A stretch of 64,000 nt of DNA from Mugil cephalus. Taxonomy: Eukaryota > Chordata > Actinopteri > Mugiliformes > Mugilidae. The notes below the pieces were generated by a model, which saw only the letters and a program-made list of their open reading frames with translations, had not been told where the DNA came from and did no database searches. The position numbers were made by a program, and so were the translations under genes. Shown piece by piece: positions 39,101 through 51,300 of the stretch (the first letter of the stretch is position 1; every line of letters begins with the position of its first letter). The stretch spans positions 9,082,413-9,146,412 of the forward strand of contig NC_061783.1 of the NCBI RefSeq assembly GCF_022458985.1, given 5' to 3'.

Positions 39101-41965
39101 CCCATTAAACCTGGGGAACCGCTTGCTTGCGTGTGTGCGCGCGCGGTTTTCTCCTCGCCGATACTAATAATAGCAGGTAATAAATAGAACACAGACAGAA
39201 CCAAAATGCCATCCGCAACACTTGCCTGTTACAAAACCCAGAAAAAGGAGGCAACGAAACAGTGGGAGTCTGGGCTGTGGATGAAACTGCATGAGGAAGA
39301 GATACAAAGATACAAAGACCTTGTATGTAGGAATATATAGAAATAGCTTGCATCAAAGGCAGGGAGTTATATGCGGAAGAACAGCTTACACAAGGACAAA
39401 GTGTACTTTGATTCATCACCGAGGAAACTTATGCAACATCCCTTCCTTATACAATTTGTATTTAGTTTGTTCCTCTATTCTCTGATCTCTAACTCTGACG
39501 CATTTATTCACATGGTGTTTGTTGGGAGACAGTTCAGCTGTATGAGAAAACATTGATTACGAGCTCAGCAGTTATTCAATTAATTTGATGAGTTGTGACC
39601 CCCTCGAAACATTTTTTTTGGAACCACCTGAGGCCACGATATAATTGCACCCCTTAGCTAGACGGAGGTCTCAGCTGTCGTCCGAAAACGTTGACAAGAC
39701 TCGAGAATACGCCCTTGTCCTACTTCAGACGTCTGAAAACAACTCATATATATGAAGCTTCTGTTTGACTGGTAGATTTTTGTTTTTATAATTTAAGAGT
39801 AGTATTTTCTCCCATTCTTTAAATACATTTCTGTTTCTATTGTCCACCTTATGGTTATTCTCTTGTGTCTCATAGGGAAAGTTTAACCAACACAGACTGG
39901 TGTCGGGTGAAGGGCCTGACAAGTCAGCAAACATCTAGCTTAAGGAGTTGTGTGTGGGGAACTAATAACGCTGCAGTGGTGTTTGTTGTGCGGCTGATAG
40001 GCTTTTGGGAAGGCGTCCAAAAACACTGACTCAAGTGTCTTTGTAGACTCATTTCTCTCAATAACAACTGTGAAAGTACTGAAATAGTAATCCATAAGTT
40101 TTGAATCCCATATCTCCAACATGTTAAATATTATCTGGCAGCTGATGCCTGCGAGAAGTTTAGGTTCTTTTAATTCTAATAATTCTAATTGTCAAAATCA
40201 GAATTGTAAAGGATAGGCTTGCTAAGATGAAGCTAAAATGAGGCAACACGGTGCCAAAGATAGCGATCAATGGGGGGGTGGATTAAATTGTTTGTTTAAA
40301 TTGTTTTTGAAAGACGTTCCAGAAAAGGTCAGATCATTGGACAGTGGTTGAGCCTTATTTAGAACTTAAATAAGGAACTTTATCATTTCATTATCTGTTA
40401 AAAAAAAGCGACATTTCTATCTATGTTGGTCATTTCGAAAATAGCATTCAGGTCTTGCTTTGACGCTTCCACTTGTTGCATAAGATCTTAACAAGAGAGA
40501 TCCTGCTGATAGCTGGAAAGTGACTAGATTCAATTCACAAAATGGAGCACAGTTAGTACATCCCCTGCAGAAACTCTGACACAATAACAACACCATAACC
40601 ACATTACCTCCTAATAGCACTTTAATGGTGAGACGGTGACATATTTCTCCATCATCTCCATTCGCTTAGTCTTTTCTAAACCTTTGTGTCTCCATGCCGA
40701 GTCATCTTCTCTATTTTCTTCTGTTTACGTCTTTGCTTTAAATTATAACAGCAACAGACCGTCCAACAGAAGCTGATTTTTAGTTACATAAAAGGGCAGA
40801 AATATCCCATCGAGAATAATGAATGCATTTGAGCCGTATTGAAGGTTTGCTTCCTCCATGACGAGCATTAGCAAGCAAATGGAAAATATCGATCAAGTAC
40901 ATGAATGTATCGGTTCGTTAAGAATTACGATGCCTTTTTCACATTCCTGACATTTTTCTTCTCTCTGGACCAAATGAAACTGTGGCTCATTGGCCATTAG
41001 CTAGAAAACAGAGCAGGTCAGACAAGGTGAGGTGACCGGACCGTTTATGACTGCTGATCAAATCTAACCGAGCACAAAAGAATGCTACCTGTCGCTCTTG
41101 TGGGTCACGTATCTAATTATATCCAGCAGATTCGGAGGCAGGAACACAGTGAGACCATCCCGTCAGTGGACCATTGAATAAACAACCTTGTTTTTCTCAA
41201 TCAACAGGTTTTCTGTCTCAGCCTAGCAAAGTTTTGCAAAAAACAGTAGCGCTGTGACATAATCTCGTTGGGTGAAATTTACGTAAAAAACCTGAACTGA
41301 TTCACCTTAAACCTAAATCAATTGGAACATTGACTCCCAGAGCCAACCTTGGGTTACTTATTTTGGGGACGCATTGATCCGACTGTTTCCGATACTCAAG
41401 GCATGTGCCAATATGGAGGAGCAATGGAACACGCTCTCTTTTTCCCAGATTCGAAAGCCGCTTTTACCGACTCCTGTGCGCACAAAAGATGTAATTCTGC
41501 ACGATTCTGTGAGCCCCTCAATCACCTGCGAGACGCATCTGCCCTGTTAAACCAATATCACTGTGCATAGCTGCAAACCATAACAGAGATTTATTTATAC
41601 CTCTGCTCATAACCTTTGAAAACTCATATTCACCTGTTGCTACCACAAGGAGGAAACGCTACAGCTCTAATGCGGAGCGACGTGGTACGGATGGAAGAAG
41701 AGGGAGCGGTGCATGATCCTGTGATTTTGTTCCAGGCACGATGTGCTCTTCTGGCAGCTGAGAGCGTCTAAATTTAGACACACCCCTCGTCTCCCCTTCC
41801 CCTCCTCATCCTCAGCCCCTCCAAGCCTTCTCGTCCACGCTCTCCCCTGCATTGTGCTCTCCTCATCACCACAAACGCAGGAGAGACACGAAAGCCCCTG
41901 TGGTGAAAATATCGACAGCTCTGCCTGCGTCAGACAAGTGTCAGCTGTGCCTGAGTGCAGCAAGC

Positions 41966-42035
<70 letters not shown>

Positions 42036-44590
42036 TCGCGTGTGTGTGTTAAACAGCCATCTCAGACTGATGGCTTACAAAAACAGGTAATAATACGGGA
42101 TAATCATCCGGGGTTATGTTGCTGTGTTTGCCGCCCATTAGCCACGCGACGGATGTGTCATAGATGGCATCGTAGCATCTATCTGATAAACTCACACGTT
42201 TTCTGATGTTGTGCTTTCGCCTGTAATCCTCTGCTGCTCGCCAACATGGTCTCTTTCTTCTTGCTTATCTCTCAGCGTTGGCTGTCACTGCAGACAGAGA
42301 GATAATCGAACCTGCCCGGTCCCTTTATATTTACTTCGTACGTTTACAGCCCAATAAAGAGTGTATTTTAGTGAGATGAGAAAGAAGCTGAAGGAGGATA
42401 AAAGAGAAGTCCTTCATCCACGAATAATAAAAAGTACAAAACTATTACCATAGTAACATACTCGTGCTCATTGTGTAGACCGGCCCATGATTCAATAATC
42501 CGTTTGCAGATGCAATTGATAATTTTAATTACTTTTCAGATTGCTCTCTGGCTTAATCAATAACAGCCTAGCATAAGTATGAGTTCATCTATATTTTATA
42601 TATATGAATAATCTAAATCTGTAAAACAACTGGTCAGTAAAGCTTTAAAATAAATGAGTAAATGTAATCAGGTACATTCCAGCTGTGGATGAATATCCTG
42701 AACATCCCAAGACTAAGCCTGAGTGACGAAATGTGTTTTAAATTCACAAATTAAAACTAAAATAAAATAAGGTCAAACTATGGAATATTATTTGATGTTT
42801 GACAGATTATTTTTACAATGTTATATGCTCAGATTAGTTATGTTGCATGTATGATATGTGTATATTCAATGTTCGTAATAGAGTTTCTTTTGTTTTTTCC
42901 ATTTTTTTTTTTTTTTTAAAGAAAGAGCAACGGTAAATCTTTGACTGCAACTAAGAGTTAGCTTCATTTTATTTAAGTCATTCAAGTCATCATTTATTAC
43001 ATGACAAATGTCCAATAAAAGTGATGTGAGACCATGATGAAATCTTCAAACTGCCAGCTTGGACTGACAAGCTGTCAAAAAGTTCACTATCAAAGAAAGC
43101 AAAAACTCACAGTCAAGAAGCTAGAAAAAAAAAATCTTTGAGGCCTGTTTGCAAAAATTATACTCTATAATGATTAACTATCAACTTTTGTTTAAAAAAA
43201 AATCACCAAAAAATATTAAAACGGTACCGCTATCGAAAGAATCTGAATGACACCCAGGCAGCTACACAAAGCAGAACCCCTCACACCTTGTAATACAACC
43301 CAACACTTTCACAGAACCAGCTGCACAAACTGTACGACAACAGCAAAGGAAGCGGGAAAGAACGAGCGACAGACGAGGACAAGCCGTTCGTCAGGGTTCA
43401 GTGTTCTGCACCGAAAGGAGAAACAAAATGTGCTGAGAGGACGGCAAGGAGATGAACAACGTGTCTTTCACTGACGGACGAAGGAATGAAGAAAACATTT
43501 AGCTGCTCTGGAACGAGCCGCATCCCCCGTGCGCCTGTCGGCCTCTCGGCTTTTACCAAGTCTCATGTGTGACACTCATTCCTTCTTTCCACCAGGAATG
43601 AGTGGGCTTGTGTTCGTAACGGGAGAAACACTATTATTGTAGCTACACAGAATCTGTAATTATGCGCCACGGGAGCTATATTAGAACATAGCGCCACTAT
43701 CGCTGTGGTACAGCCGCCGTGAATACTCGCTGCTGGTACTGCAAACTCGCTTCAGAGTTCAGCTTACAGTGCTGCTCCCAATACCACTGCAGGACTCATT
43801 ACAATGATAATACCTCAAAAAGGTAAAGCCACTGAGAGCTTGTTGAATAAGATATTATAGGTATTAGAATTAAAGCAGTGCACCACCAAATACCCTTTGG
43901 AGTGGATTATGCTGATGTTATTGTACGTACACAGAAACAACCATTGTTCTGTGCGACATGTATCATTTTAATGATTGCAGGAAGGTATTAAATATTTTCG
44001 GAACGTTAAAGCAAAGCCGTGGTGGGTCGGGGTGATTTGTAGCTTTGAATTTAAACCCCAATTAAAATCAAAAGATTGATATTCCACCGAACTATGTCAA
44101 CGAGCGATTGAAGCGATTAAAAAGGCAAATGCAATCGGAGGGCAGAAAGCGAAAAGAGAGTAAGAATAAGGACAGGAAAGAATAAACATCCAAAAGCTGT
44201 GAAAAGAATGGATGAAAGAGGAAGAAGGTTAGGAAGAAGAGGCATAGTCAAATCAGAGAGGATGAAAAAGGAAAAGACATAAATCATGATGAAACTTGGA
44301 TTCAATCAACCGCACTGAAACTGACCTTGCTGGTTGAGCTGCTGCGTGCTCTTGCTCCACTGCGACAGCCCCACTATGGCCACCATCTTGGCCCCCAAAC
44401 TGGAGCGCCGCTTCTTGTTGCCAGCCAGGGACGCGGAGTCTGGACCCCCGCTGCCGGGACTTTTCTCCAGGTTGTACATGGCCCCGGAGATGCTGGAGGA
44501 GCGCACCACGTTCCGGGCCGCCACGCTCAACCCGCTGAGGCCGCTCATCCCACCCGGGCTGGGCACCTCCACGGAGCTGCTGAGCATCAT
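26434..44590 (-). CDS. rims3: Regulating synaptic membrane exocytosis protein 3 (RIM3), six coding exons
   Basis: RIM3 is a short RIM-family protein of the presynaptic active zone, carrying only the C-terminal C2B domain; RIM family members modulate voltage-gated calcium channels and vesicle release. Exons, in transcription order: 44326-44590, 27837-27978, 27630-27742, 26989-27090, 26774-26913, 26434-26646; phases join cleanly to 324 aa (human about 308). The N-terminus carries RNVVRSSSISG and KKRRSSLGAKMVAIVGL, then RRSTETGIAVEM, SQFSDFLDGLGPAQ and GRQTLATPPMGD. The C2B domain spans about residues 174-285 (GQLEVEV, KPGSK, ATYVKVYVLENG, KKKTKV, QGKVLQVIVWGDYGRMDHKCFMG), and the tail is RRLSQSSLESATSPS. 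The first C2 loop lacks the usual Asp cluster, as expected for the calcium-independent RIM C2B. These motifs fit RIMS3 better than RIMS4. The start is the first ATG of an ATGATG pair; the exon begins at 44648 with 58 bases of 5' UTR, so at least one upstream non-coding exon is missing. Confidence 0.95.
30025..30104. repeat. GT microsatellite, 40 units
   Basis: An uninterrupted GT run of 80 bases, preceded by about five GC units (30016-30024). It is the longest perfect microsatellite in the window and lies in rims3 intron 1. Confidence 0.95.
34726..35198. mobile_element. Degraded, internally deleted Tc1-like transposon
   Basis: The left end CACTGATCAGGCGTAACATC is mirrored at the right end, whose reverse complement begins CACTGGTCAGCCGCAACA. 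Internal pieces such as CTAATATTGTGTAGGTC, AAAACAGCTGTGAC, AAGTAACATCCA and TTTCCCAGCAGAACATTGCA match a common fish Tc1-like family, read antisense to its transposase. At 473 bp most of the transposase is deleted and no ORF survives. It is a different, much older family from the element at 3750-5355. Confidence 0.75.
36251..36280. repeat. AAAG tetranucleotide repeat
   Basis: About seven AAAG units in rims3 intron 1. Confidence 0.85.
38070..38290 (+). mobile_element. LINE (L2-like) 3' end fragment
   Basis: CCAAAGACATGC is followed by GTGTGAGTGTGAATGGTTG, then GGCGACCTGTCCAGGGTGAA, CCCCGCCTCTCACC and GGAAAGGCTCCAGCAACCCC, ending in AGGATAAGTGG and GATGAGATGAGAT. This block order is the hallmark 3' end of a very abundant fish retroposon family, which I associate with L2. 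There is no coding part, consistent with 5' truncation. Confidence 0.7.
41968..42032. repeat. GT microsatellite, about 32 units
   Basis: An uninterrupted GT run of about 65 bases in rims3 intron 1. Confidence 0.95.
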
Positions 44591-44648
44591 GGTCCTGCTG
44601 GACTGGAGGGCCGACGGGCTGGGTGGGGGGTGTGAAGTTGGAGCGGGG
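44591..44648 (-). other. rims3: rims3 5' UTR part of first coding exon
   Basis: A pyrimidine-rich stretch and TTTCTTTAG acceptor precede 58 non-coding bases before ATGATG. The frame stays open across them, so an upstream coding start is not strictly excluded. However, the RNVVRSSSISG region normally sits close to the N-terminus in RIM3. Confidence 0.6.
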
Positions 44649-45047
44649 CTAAAGAAAGGACACAAGAGAAAAATTTGAAAAAAAAAACAAGGTGAGGGTA
44701 GAAGTACAGGGAGGTTGGAAAATAAAAGGATGACATACAGTGTGCCTGATAAAATACAGTGTAATAGCTTGTCTTACAGTAGCAGCGGCTCCCCGGGGCT
44801 AAAGGACAGCATGTTTAAATTTCAACCACAGTATGGTTTTTCAATTACATTGCCCACTTATTGCAGGGGCAGCAGAAACGACTTCCTAAAGCATGAAAGA
44901 GCAGTAAAAAGTGAAAAGCTCTAAAAACTTATTTTTGATCTCCAATAGGTCTGAAAGAAAACAAAGAACACAAAGGTCAGCATGCGTGGACGGTGCAGAT
45001 GGCTGCACACTGTTCAAGTGAGGTAAGATACTGTATACCTCTGGCCT

Positions 45048-45071
45048 CACACACACACACACACACACACA
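45048..45071. repeat. CA microsatellite
   Basis: Twelve CA units upstream of the rims3 coding start. Confidence 0.85.
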
Positions 45072-45379
45072 AATGTCAGGGCTGGCCTGCTGCTGAGGAG
45101 TGACCCTGTCAGCTGGTATTTGTCTCGTGTGTTTTTCTGGAATCTTCTTTTCTGTCTGACCTTATACAGCGACAGATGATAAACTCTTTCGCTCGAGTCA
45201 TCACTAGGTGGCTGAATCCTGAGGGAGCGCCGGCGTGCGAGTGCACACACTCGACGAACTTTGAAAAACTTTGTAATATGGAACCGATGGACACAGCAGC
45301 CTTTGTTTGCAAAGCTACAGCTATAATTATAAGCCCCTTTTCACAGTTGATAATTTGACTTGCTGTAGTAGGAAAGCAC

Positions 45380-45770
45380 AGCTGTTACCAATAACATTAA
45401 CAATGGCTCTATTCTACTCAAGTGTCCTTGTAAGACATATTAGTGTGACAACTGCTGCGTTTCCATTACTGCTAGAAATGCGCAAAACCTAAATATTGCA
45501 GTAAAAAACTGGTAACGGAAAAGCCTACATTAAAAAAAACTCTCAAATATCAGTAAAACACTTTTACGTGCAATTCCCAGTCACCGGCATCACCGGAGAT
45601 GATGCAGGGGGTCATGTGACCAGTTCATCTGAAGTCCATCTTCCTCAAAGTGAAGTCTCGCATGATGAGAATTTAAGAGAATTATCGCGAGACAAGTCTT
45701 TACGAGAGTTACAGCTCATTCACGAAACACCTTTCAATCGAAACAAGAACGAAGCGTAATTATCAGAATT
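45380..45770. repeat. Possible interspersed-repeat fragment
   Basis: TGCGTTTCCATTACTGC, GAAATGCGCAAAACC and AAAACTGGTAACGGAAAAGC resemble a repeat that I associate with many fish genomes, followed by a CpG-bearing stretch with a short open frame (45568-45759). The family is not assigned and the right boundary is uncertain. Confidence 0.3.
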
Positions 45771-48300
45771 TCAGAAATGTCGCTTTTATTTTGCAAAAAA
45801 CTGTACTGGAAACACAGCGACTGAGCCAGCACGCACAACACCCACCCCCAAACTAAATGCAATTCAGCTGAAATTTTCACCTGTTTTTTCCTTCCTGCAG
45901 CAAAAAGGCCTCTTGTCAGTGAACACGTCTGTGATCCAGTACCTTTGTCAGTCACCAAGTTTGTTATCTTCCCTGTCCCCTCTCTTTATTCCTCCTTTCT
46001 TTCCTTTTTGCTAACATCAGACTGATTATAAAGCGTCAGCCTATGGGCACATAAAATATGTAGTGTACTGTGGCCAACATCATGCTTTTACATCCCTTTT
46101 AAATATTTCTCATTTTTCTCATTCCTCCTCTCCTATACAACTAACTTAATCATTGCAGTCCGTTCTCTCATCATTTTGCACCTTCCTCTTTTGCCCTGTC
46201 ATATGTGCCCCATGTCCAGCTCAGGTGAACAAGCACAACAGACTTAATATGTAAGATCATGCAGCGGTCCTCGGCTACACACAGGAACGCTAGAAGATAA
46301 ACTAAAAGGCTCATACATCAGTATACTGTATGTTTAATATCTTGACCTCAGTTTAGCATGCTACAATTTCCTAATTAGCCTTAGCATGGGTTCAAGTGAT
46401 GCTAATGAGAATTAAAGCTTGCGTTAGCTTTGAAAGCACTGGGTCAAAGGCCAAAGTTTTAAACAGACTAAAATGTGGACGTTATGGTGGTGCTATAAGA
46501 GAAGTTAGAACCCACTGGGACAATCCACCTAACGTCTGTTGAGATGTCTCACTCATAAAAGTCAGGGGCCCGCCACCATTAACTGATTTCATCATCGGCA
46601 CACTATGAATGTCACTTCATGGTCTATTCATCAAATGGTTGTTACTAACAACTAATTGAAATTTCCATCTCAAGAGTTAGAGCTGATCAGTTTACTGGTT
46701 CGCATCGAATATTTTTTTTCGTAATGATATAATTTTTTAATATACAGGCATACCAGTGTATTTGATTACACAACTCTGGCCAGTCCCCGTTTTGGATGAC
46801 CTGTCCACCGGCTAAAGGTGTCTCTAGTTTAGTTTTTATGAACGAGAAAGAAAATGTTGCACGCAGACTACAGTTATTACGGTAGCCAATCGTGCTGCTA
46901 TTGACATTGAAGACATAGCAATTAAAATATGTTTAAATATGAATAAATGTGTCAAAAAAAAGAAACGTAACTGTCCCCGTTTCTTCATTTCATCTTGATG
47001 ACATTTCATTCTTATTTTTTTTATCTCGATGCTATAAACGTCCCCGGATTTCCACATTAGCAGGCAGTGCCCACACAGATTCATGCAAACCTGTTTTACT
47101 ACTAGTGTGGGATTATTCTACGATGTTTACTCATCATCACAGTAAATTAGTCCATTCTTAGTCAATCTACTGCACTACCTCCTCTCTCAACCAGTAGATT
47201 ATGCATGAAAACAAAAAACAAATATATAAAAATACATTTTTGGTCACATCACTCAGCCCTATCAAGAGTCCTCCCACTAGTGTGGCTAAAACACATCAGT
47301 TTTACCTATTCAGCCAGCCATCGCAGGGAACTGTGCATGAAAGCTCTGTGCTCCCACCCATTGCTGGAAATCATAAATAATACATATACAGTACAATGAA
47401 TTTGCCCTTAATACGTCGTCAGAATAGGAGACTCAAACGCACTGCGCTTCAGACGTCTCTGTAAATCATCTTCATAGCCCATCTCTGTCACACTACCACA
47501 ACCATGTTGCTTACGGCCCAAGAAAACTCTGCTGACCGGCACTTTTGTAGTGAATGCATTTACTTTTGCCACAATAAAACGAAGCGAGTGCTATTGAGGA
47601 ACAATGAGCTGATGTGGCAAAGGGCAGATTTTGGCATTTTGTAATGAAACTCATAATAATAAGCAGAGGAGGGGAGAGACTGGATTCATTGTACTGTACC
47701 CAGCCATGGCCGTGGCATTTGTTATGAGCAGAAAGGGGTGCTGAAAGGAAGAAAAGAGGGGAAACGGAGGCCTGAAAGCAGAAATCCAGGTAAGCACATA
47801 TGCCCTTATTTTTTCTGGGTCTTATTCTTCCACCCTACTCTGCCTCTTTTCTATTCCAGCCCATGCACGCTCTTCTCTCGCTCTCTGGGGGGCTTCTGTA
47901 CTTTGAACACACACAGCTATGCCGAGCAGGAGAAAATGAGGATAGGAGAGGGATACAGAGGGCTGCGAAAAAAAAAAAACCCAGATAAATAGAGTAACTG
48001 CTTTCAGAGACAAATGCGGACGGAGGAAGAGGGAGCGAAGGAAGAGGAAGGACGGGGAGAAAAGCGTGGGAGGAGGAGACACTTCATAATAAATGGACAC
48101 TGGCAAAAACACTGCAGGAAGCTGTGGCCCGATCTGTGAGATATAACAGAGTGGGAGCAAGAGAAGGAGAGGGACAAAAATATGACACTGATAGTGACAA
48201 CTGCGACATCCATCCATTCCTCCTTTCCTCTTAACGATGAGATCTTCTATCTCTGAGTGAAGACACGCTCTAATGTGACAGGGAGAACTGAAGTGCACTG

Positions 48301-48306
48301 TACATA

Positions 48307-48352
<46 letters not shown>

Positions 48353-48382
48353 CATATATATATATACACACATATATATGTG
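48301..48382. repeat. Compound AT/AC microsatellite
   Basis: A run of TA units is broken by CATA, GTATATACAT and CACACATA blocks. It is self-complementary and could extrude a hairpin. Confidence 0.9.
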
Positions 48383-51300
48383 TGGACATGTACACTGACA
48401 ATTTACAGTGATAGCTATGTTCGTTTCACTGAGCCTGGTCTACAGTGTAGAGGTTCTTCCAGTAAAAATAGGTCACCAAGTTCTGAATTTTCTCATTTGC
48501 TTTGAAAACAGGGCCAGGAGATGATTAGCTTACATAAGCAACGCAAACAGAAGCTTCAGAAACATCTAAACCATCTCGGTCTAAAAGTAACAAAATCAGC
48601 CTACCAGCACTACTGGCTGCCTCCGCTGGGGTTGCCTGGCAACCGAGTCAACCCCTACAGTTCATTTCAACTCGCAAACTTCTGCCGAGCGCACACATCC
48701 TTCTCTCTCCTTTCATTTCCTGTCTCTCTAAATACTGTCCGCAGTCAATAAATGTGAAAAACAAAACGCCAGCGCGCGCACACACATACTGATATTTTTA
48801 CACACTTTGGTATTTGTGCGGATTAAACAAAGGAGAAGTAATGAATCATTTGGAGTGCATCCGAGGAGCTAGAAGCAGACAGATCCAGGATAATAGTTTC
48901 CGGAGGGATGGCTATCCTGAAGGGCCCCAGGCAAAGACATACATGTGTTATCCCTCCAGTCCAAACCACCAAAATCTGTCACAGGGTAAACACAAGGGGT
49001 CCCGAAAGAGGTTTGTCCCAAAAGAGTATTGTGGGAACACTGTAGAGCATTTACAGGTATTATGGTCGCCATTGTAAAATATGGCAAAAAGGTAGACATC
49101 TTGGGGTCCTCAGTTTTCCTGAATGTTCCAACTTTGACATCAACCGTTTCCAGCCTTCCTTTATTCTAGTAGTTGATCATATTTTACCCCCAGAGATGTC
49201 AGATCAGAAAACACCGTTCATTATTTATGATTAACAGTCAATCTTGAGAACACAGATGTCTCCGTGTGGACAGGGTCTCAATAACATTTGAAGGATGAGG
49301 TAACTTTAGATGGATTTTTGGAGTAGGATTACCGTTTCTGCATTGTGGAGGCTTTTGGTCTGTCAGGTTTGGGGTAATACAGAAACATGGAGCTGCAACA
49401 TGGAAGGCTCTGTGGCCCGGCTTCCCATGTATTTGGAAGACTCATTATTAACTAACGATCTGTACTTTCAGGGTGCAGTTTCATTAATGAAAATTTAATG
49501 GTTAGATTAGATCCCCTTAGATCCTACTAGTCCCAACTATTAACCTAAACTATATGGTCTTCTACTTTTTCTTTGTCTATATGAAGCTAAAATAAGAAAG
49601 ATATTTCAGCCCTTATGGATTCACTTTGTGTTCAATTTAAGTAAATATGGATTAAAAAAAAAAAGCTAACAAATAAACAAAAATTCAACCTCTAAAATCT
49701 ACACTGTCACCGTTGTTTAACATGCCACCAGGCACCTGTCCCCATGCAGTGTTTTCAGACCTGGAATTCATCTATCTTCATCTCTGTGCCAGACAGCTAC
49801 CTCGCCATATGTCTCTGTGCTCTCTAACTTCCCATCTCAGAGCTCATTTATTTCTCCTCCCGTCAGCAAACCGCCCCCCTCTACGCATACTATTCGCTCT
49901 CAGCTCCTCCTCCTCCGCACCCCGACACAACCTGTCCCCACCCCCCACGACCCCCGTACTGTAAAAGATTTGGCCTCTTAATCTGTGCGAATGTCATCGT
50001 TTAAAGCCGACCGGCAACATTTAGGGCCAAGTTAAAAGAAAATGTGATTTCTTTAGGCTCAAAATGTTTTTTTGCACTGTTCAAACCTAAGCCATCAGCT
50101 GTAGGGCGTAGTTAGCTAGCGAATAAATCCTCCTAAACATTGAGTTATTTGTTACACAATTCACCATTGATTTTAGGGAGATATTAATATTTCACAGTGC
50201 ATTGGAACAAAGCCCAGAAAGCACCAGCAAATTCTCTCTGAATGACAGATGCCCCGAACGCTTGGAGTCATATTCAGTTTAAATATACACCAACTGTCAG
50301 AAAAACCGCATAAAACTGTGGAAAAGGCCAAAAATCAGCGTGATTCAACCAACGCTGACTGTCTGCTGTCAGTGGGACGGTGTGGATGCAAAGCCCTGAA
50401 AACCTGATCTCTCTTTTCAGTTTCTCCCGTAAACATGAATGCCACAACCTTGTAATTAGATATGGCTGAGCGATCCATTAATGGTCTCTTTGAAGCTGCT
50501 CTCCAGTATGGAGACCACACTGCCACTGCTGGCCAGTTAATTAACCTACAACTCAGCAGCAAAGTAAATGCCAAAGATTCACTGTAGGTCTGAGCGGCTT
50601 ATCGCAAAACAAACGATAAAAAGCCAAAGTGACTCACATGCCTAAATTTACAGTACACCCAACAAACCGTAAAACTCATCTCACATTCTTTTAAACTAGT
50701 TTCATGTGGTTCTGCCTCGATTCAATTTTTACTTATTGCCCGTTTATTGTTTTTGTTATTGCGAGATGGTCTTTATAATCATTCTGCTGTAATGATTTTT
50801 GCCGCTGGAGGAGCCGGTTTTGACGCCAAGTGTTTATCTCCCGAAAGCTGAATTTCCCACAGAGTAAAGTGAACTGAATCACAAACCAATTTAACAGGAG
50901 GAAAGGAAAATATCAGCTAATGAAGAAATTGGGTCTATTGATCATTTGATATGAATAAGACACCGATACATACTTCGGTTCTAAAATAAGCTCTCCTTCT
51001 TATCTCATGACATCGTCTTAAGTTGAAGATTTTATTTTTTTACTAAATCAGGGAGCTCCTTGACACAGGTAATGTTATACAGATAAAAATGTTACCTTTA
51101 GGATACAGAACCTATAAGCTTTTATACATATTAAATGTTATATTGTTGAAAATGCTCAGTAAAAACGGAAAAAAACACTCCTTGGTGAGTCTATTATGCC
51201 TGCAGAATCTGTTAAGGTGCCTTCATTTATTTTTATTTTTGACGTTTTGTGTCCAACTTGCAATGAAAAAAGTGATCGCACGGCTAGATGTTCATGATGA

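Larger units (their letters stand above)
27979..44325 (-). other. rims3: rims3 intron 1 (16.3 kb)
   Basis: The donor CAAG|GTCAGT (minus strand, at 44325) and the acceptor TTTTTTTAG|AC (at 27979) split an Asp codon in phase 1. The intron holds GT microsatellites (30025-30104, 41968-42032), an AAAG repeat (36251-36280), a degraded Tc1-like element (34726-35198) and an L2-like tail (38070-38290). Several AT-rich homeobox-site-like stretches could be regulatory. I see no additional gene; long open frames across the microsatellites are artefacts. Confidence 0.85.

Noticed and set aside
44327..44678. Plus-strand frames of 102 and 114 aa
   Set aside because: Antisense shadows of the GC-rich first coding exon of rims3.
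47822..48373. 183-aa minus-strand frame
   Set aside because: It begins in the AT microsatellite (YIYIYI) and continues through low-complexity Ser/Leu sequence; no splice or homology support.
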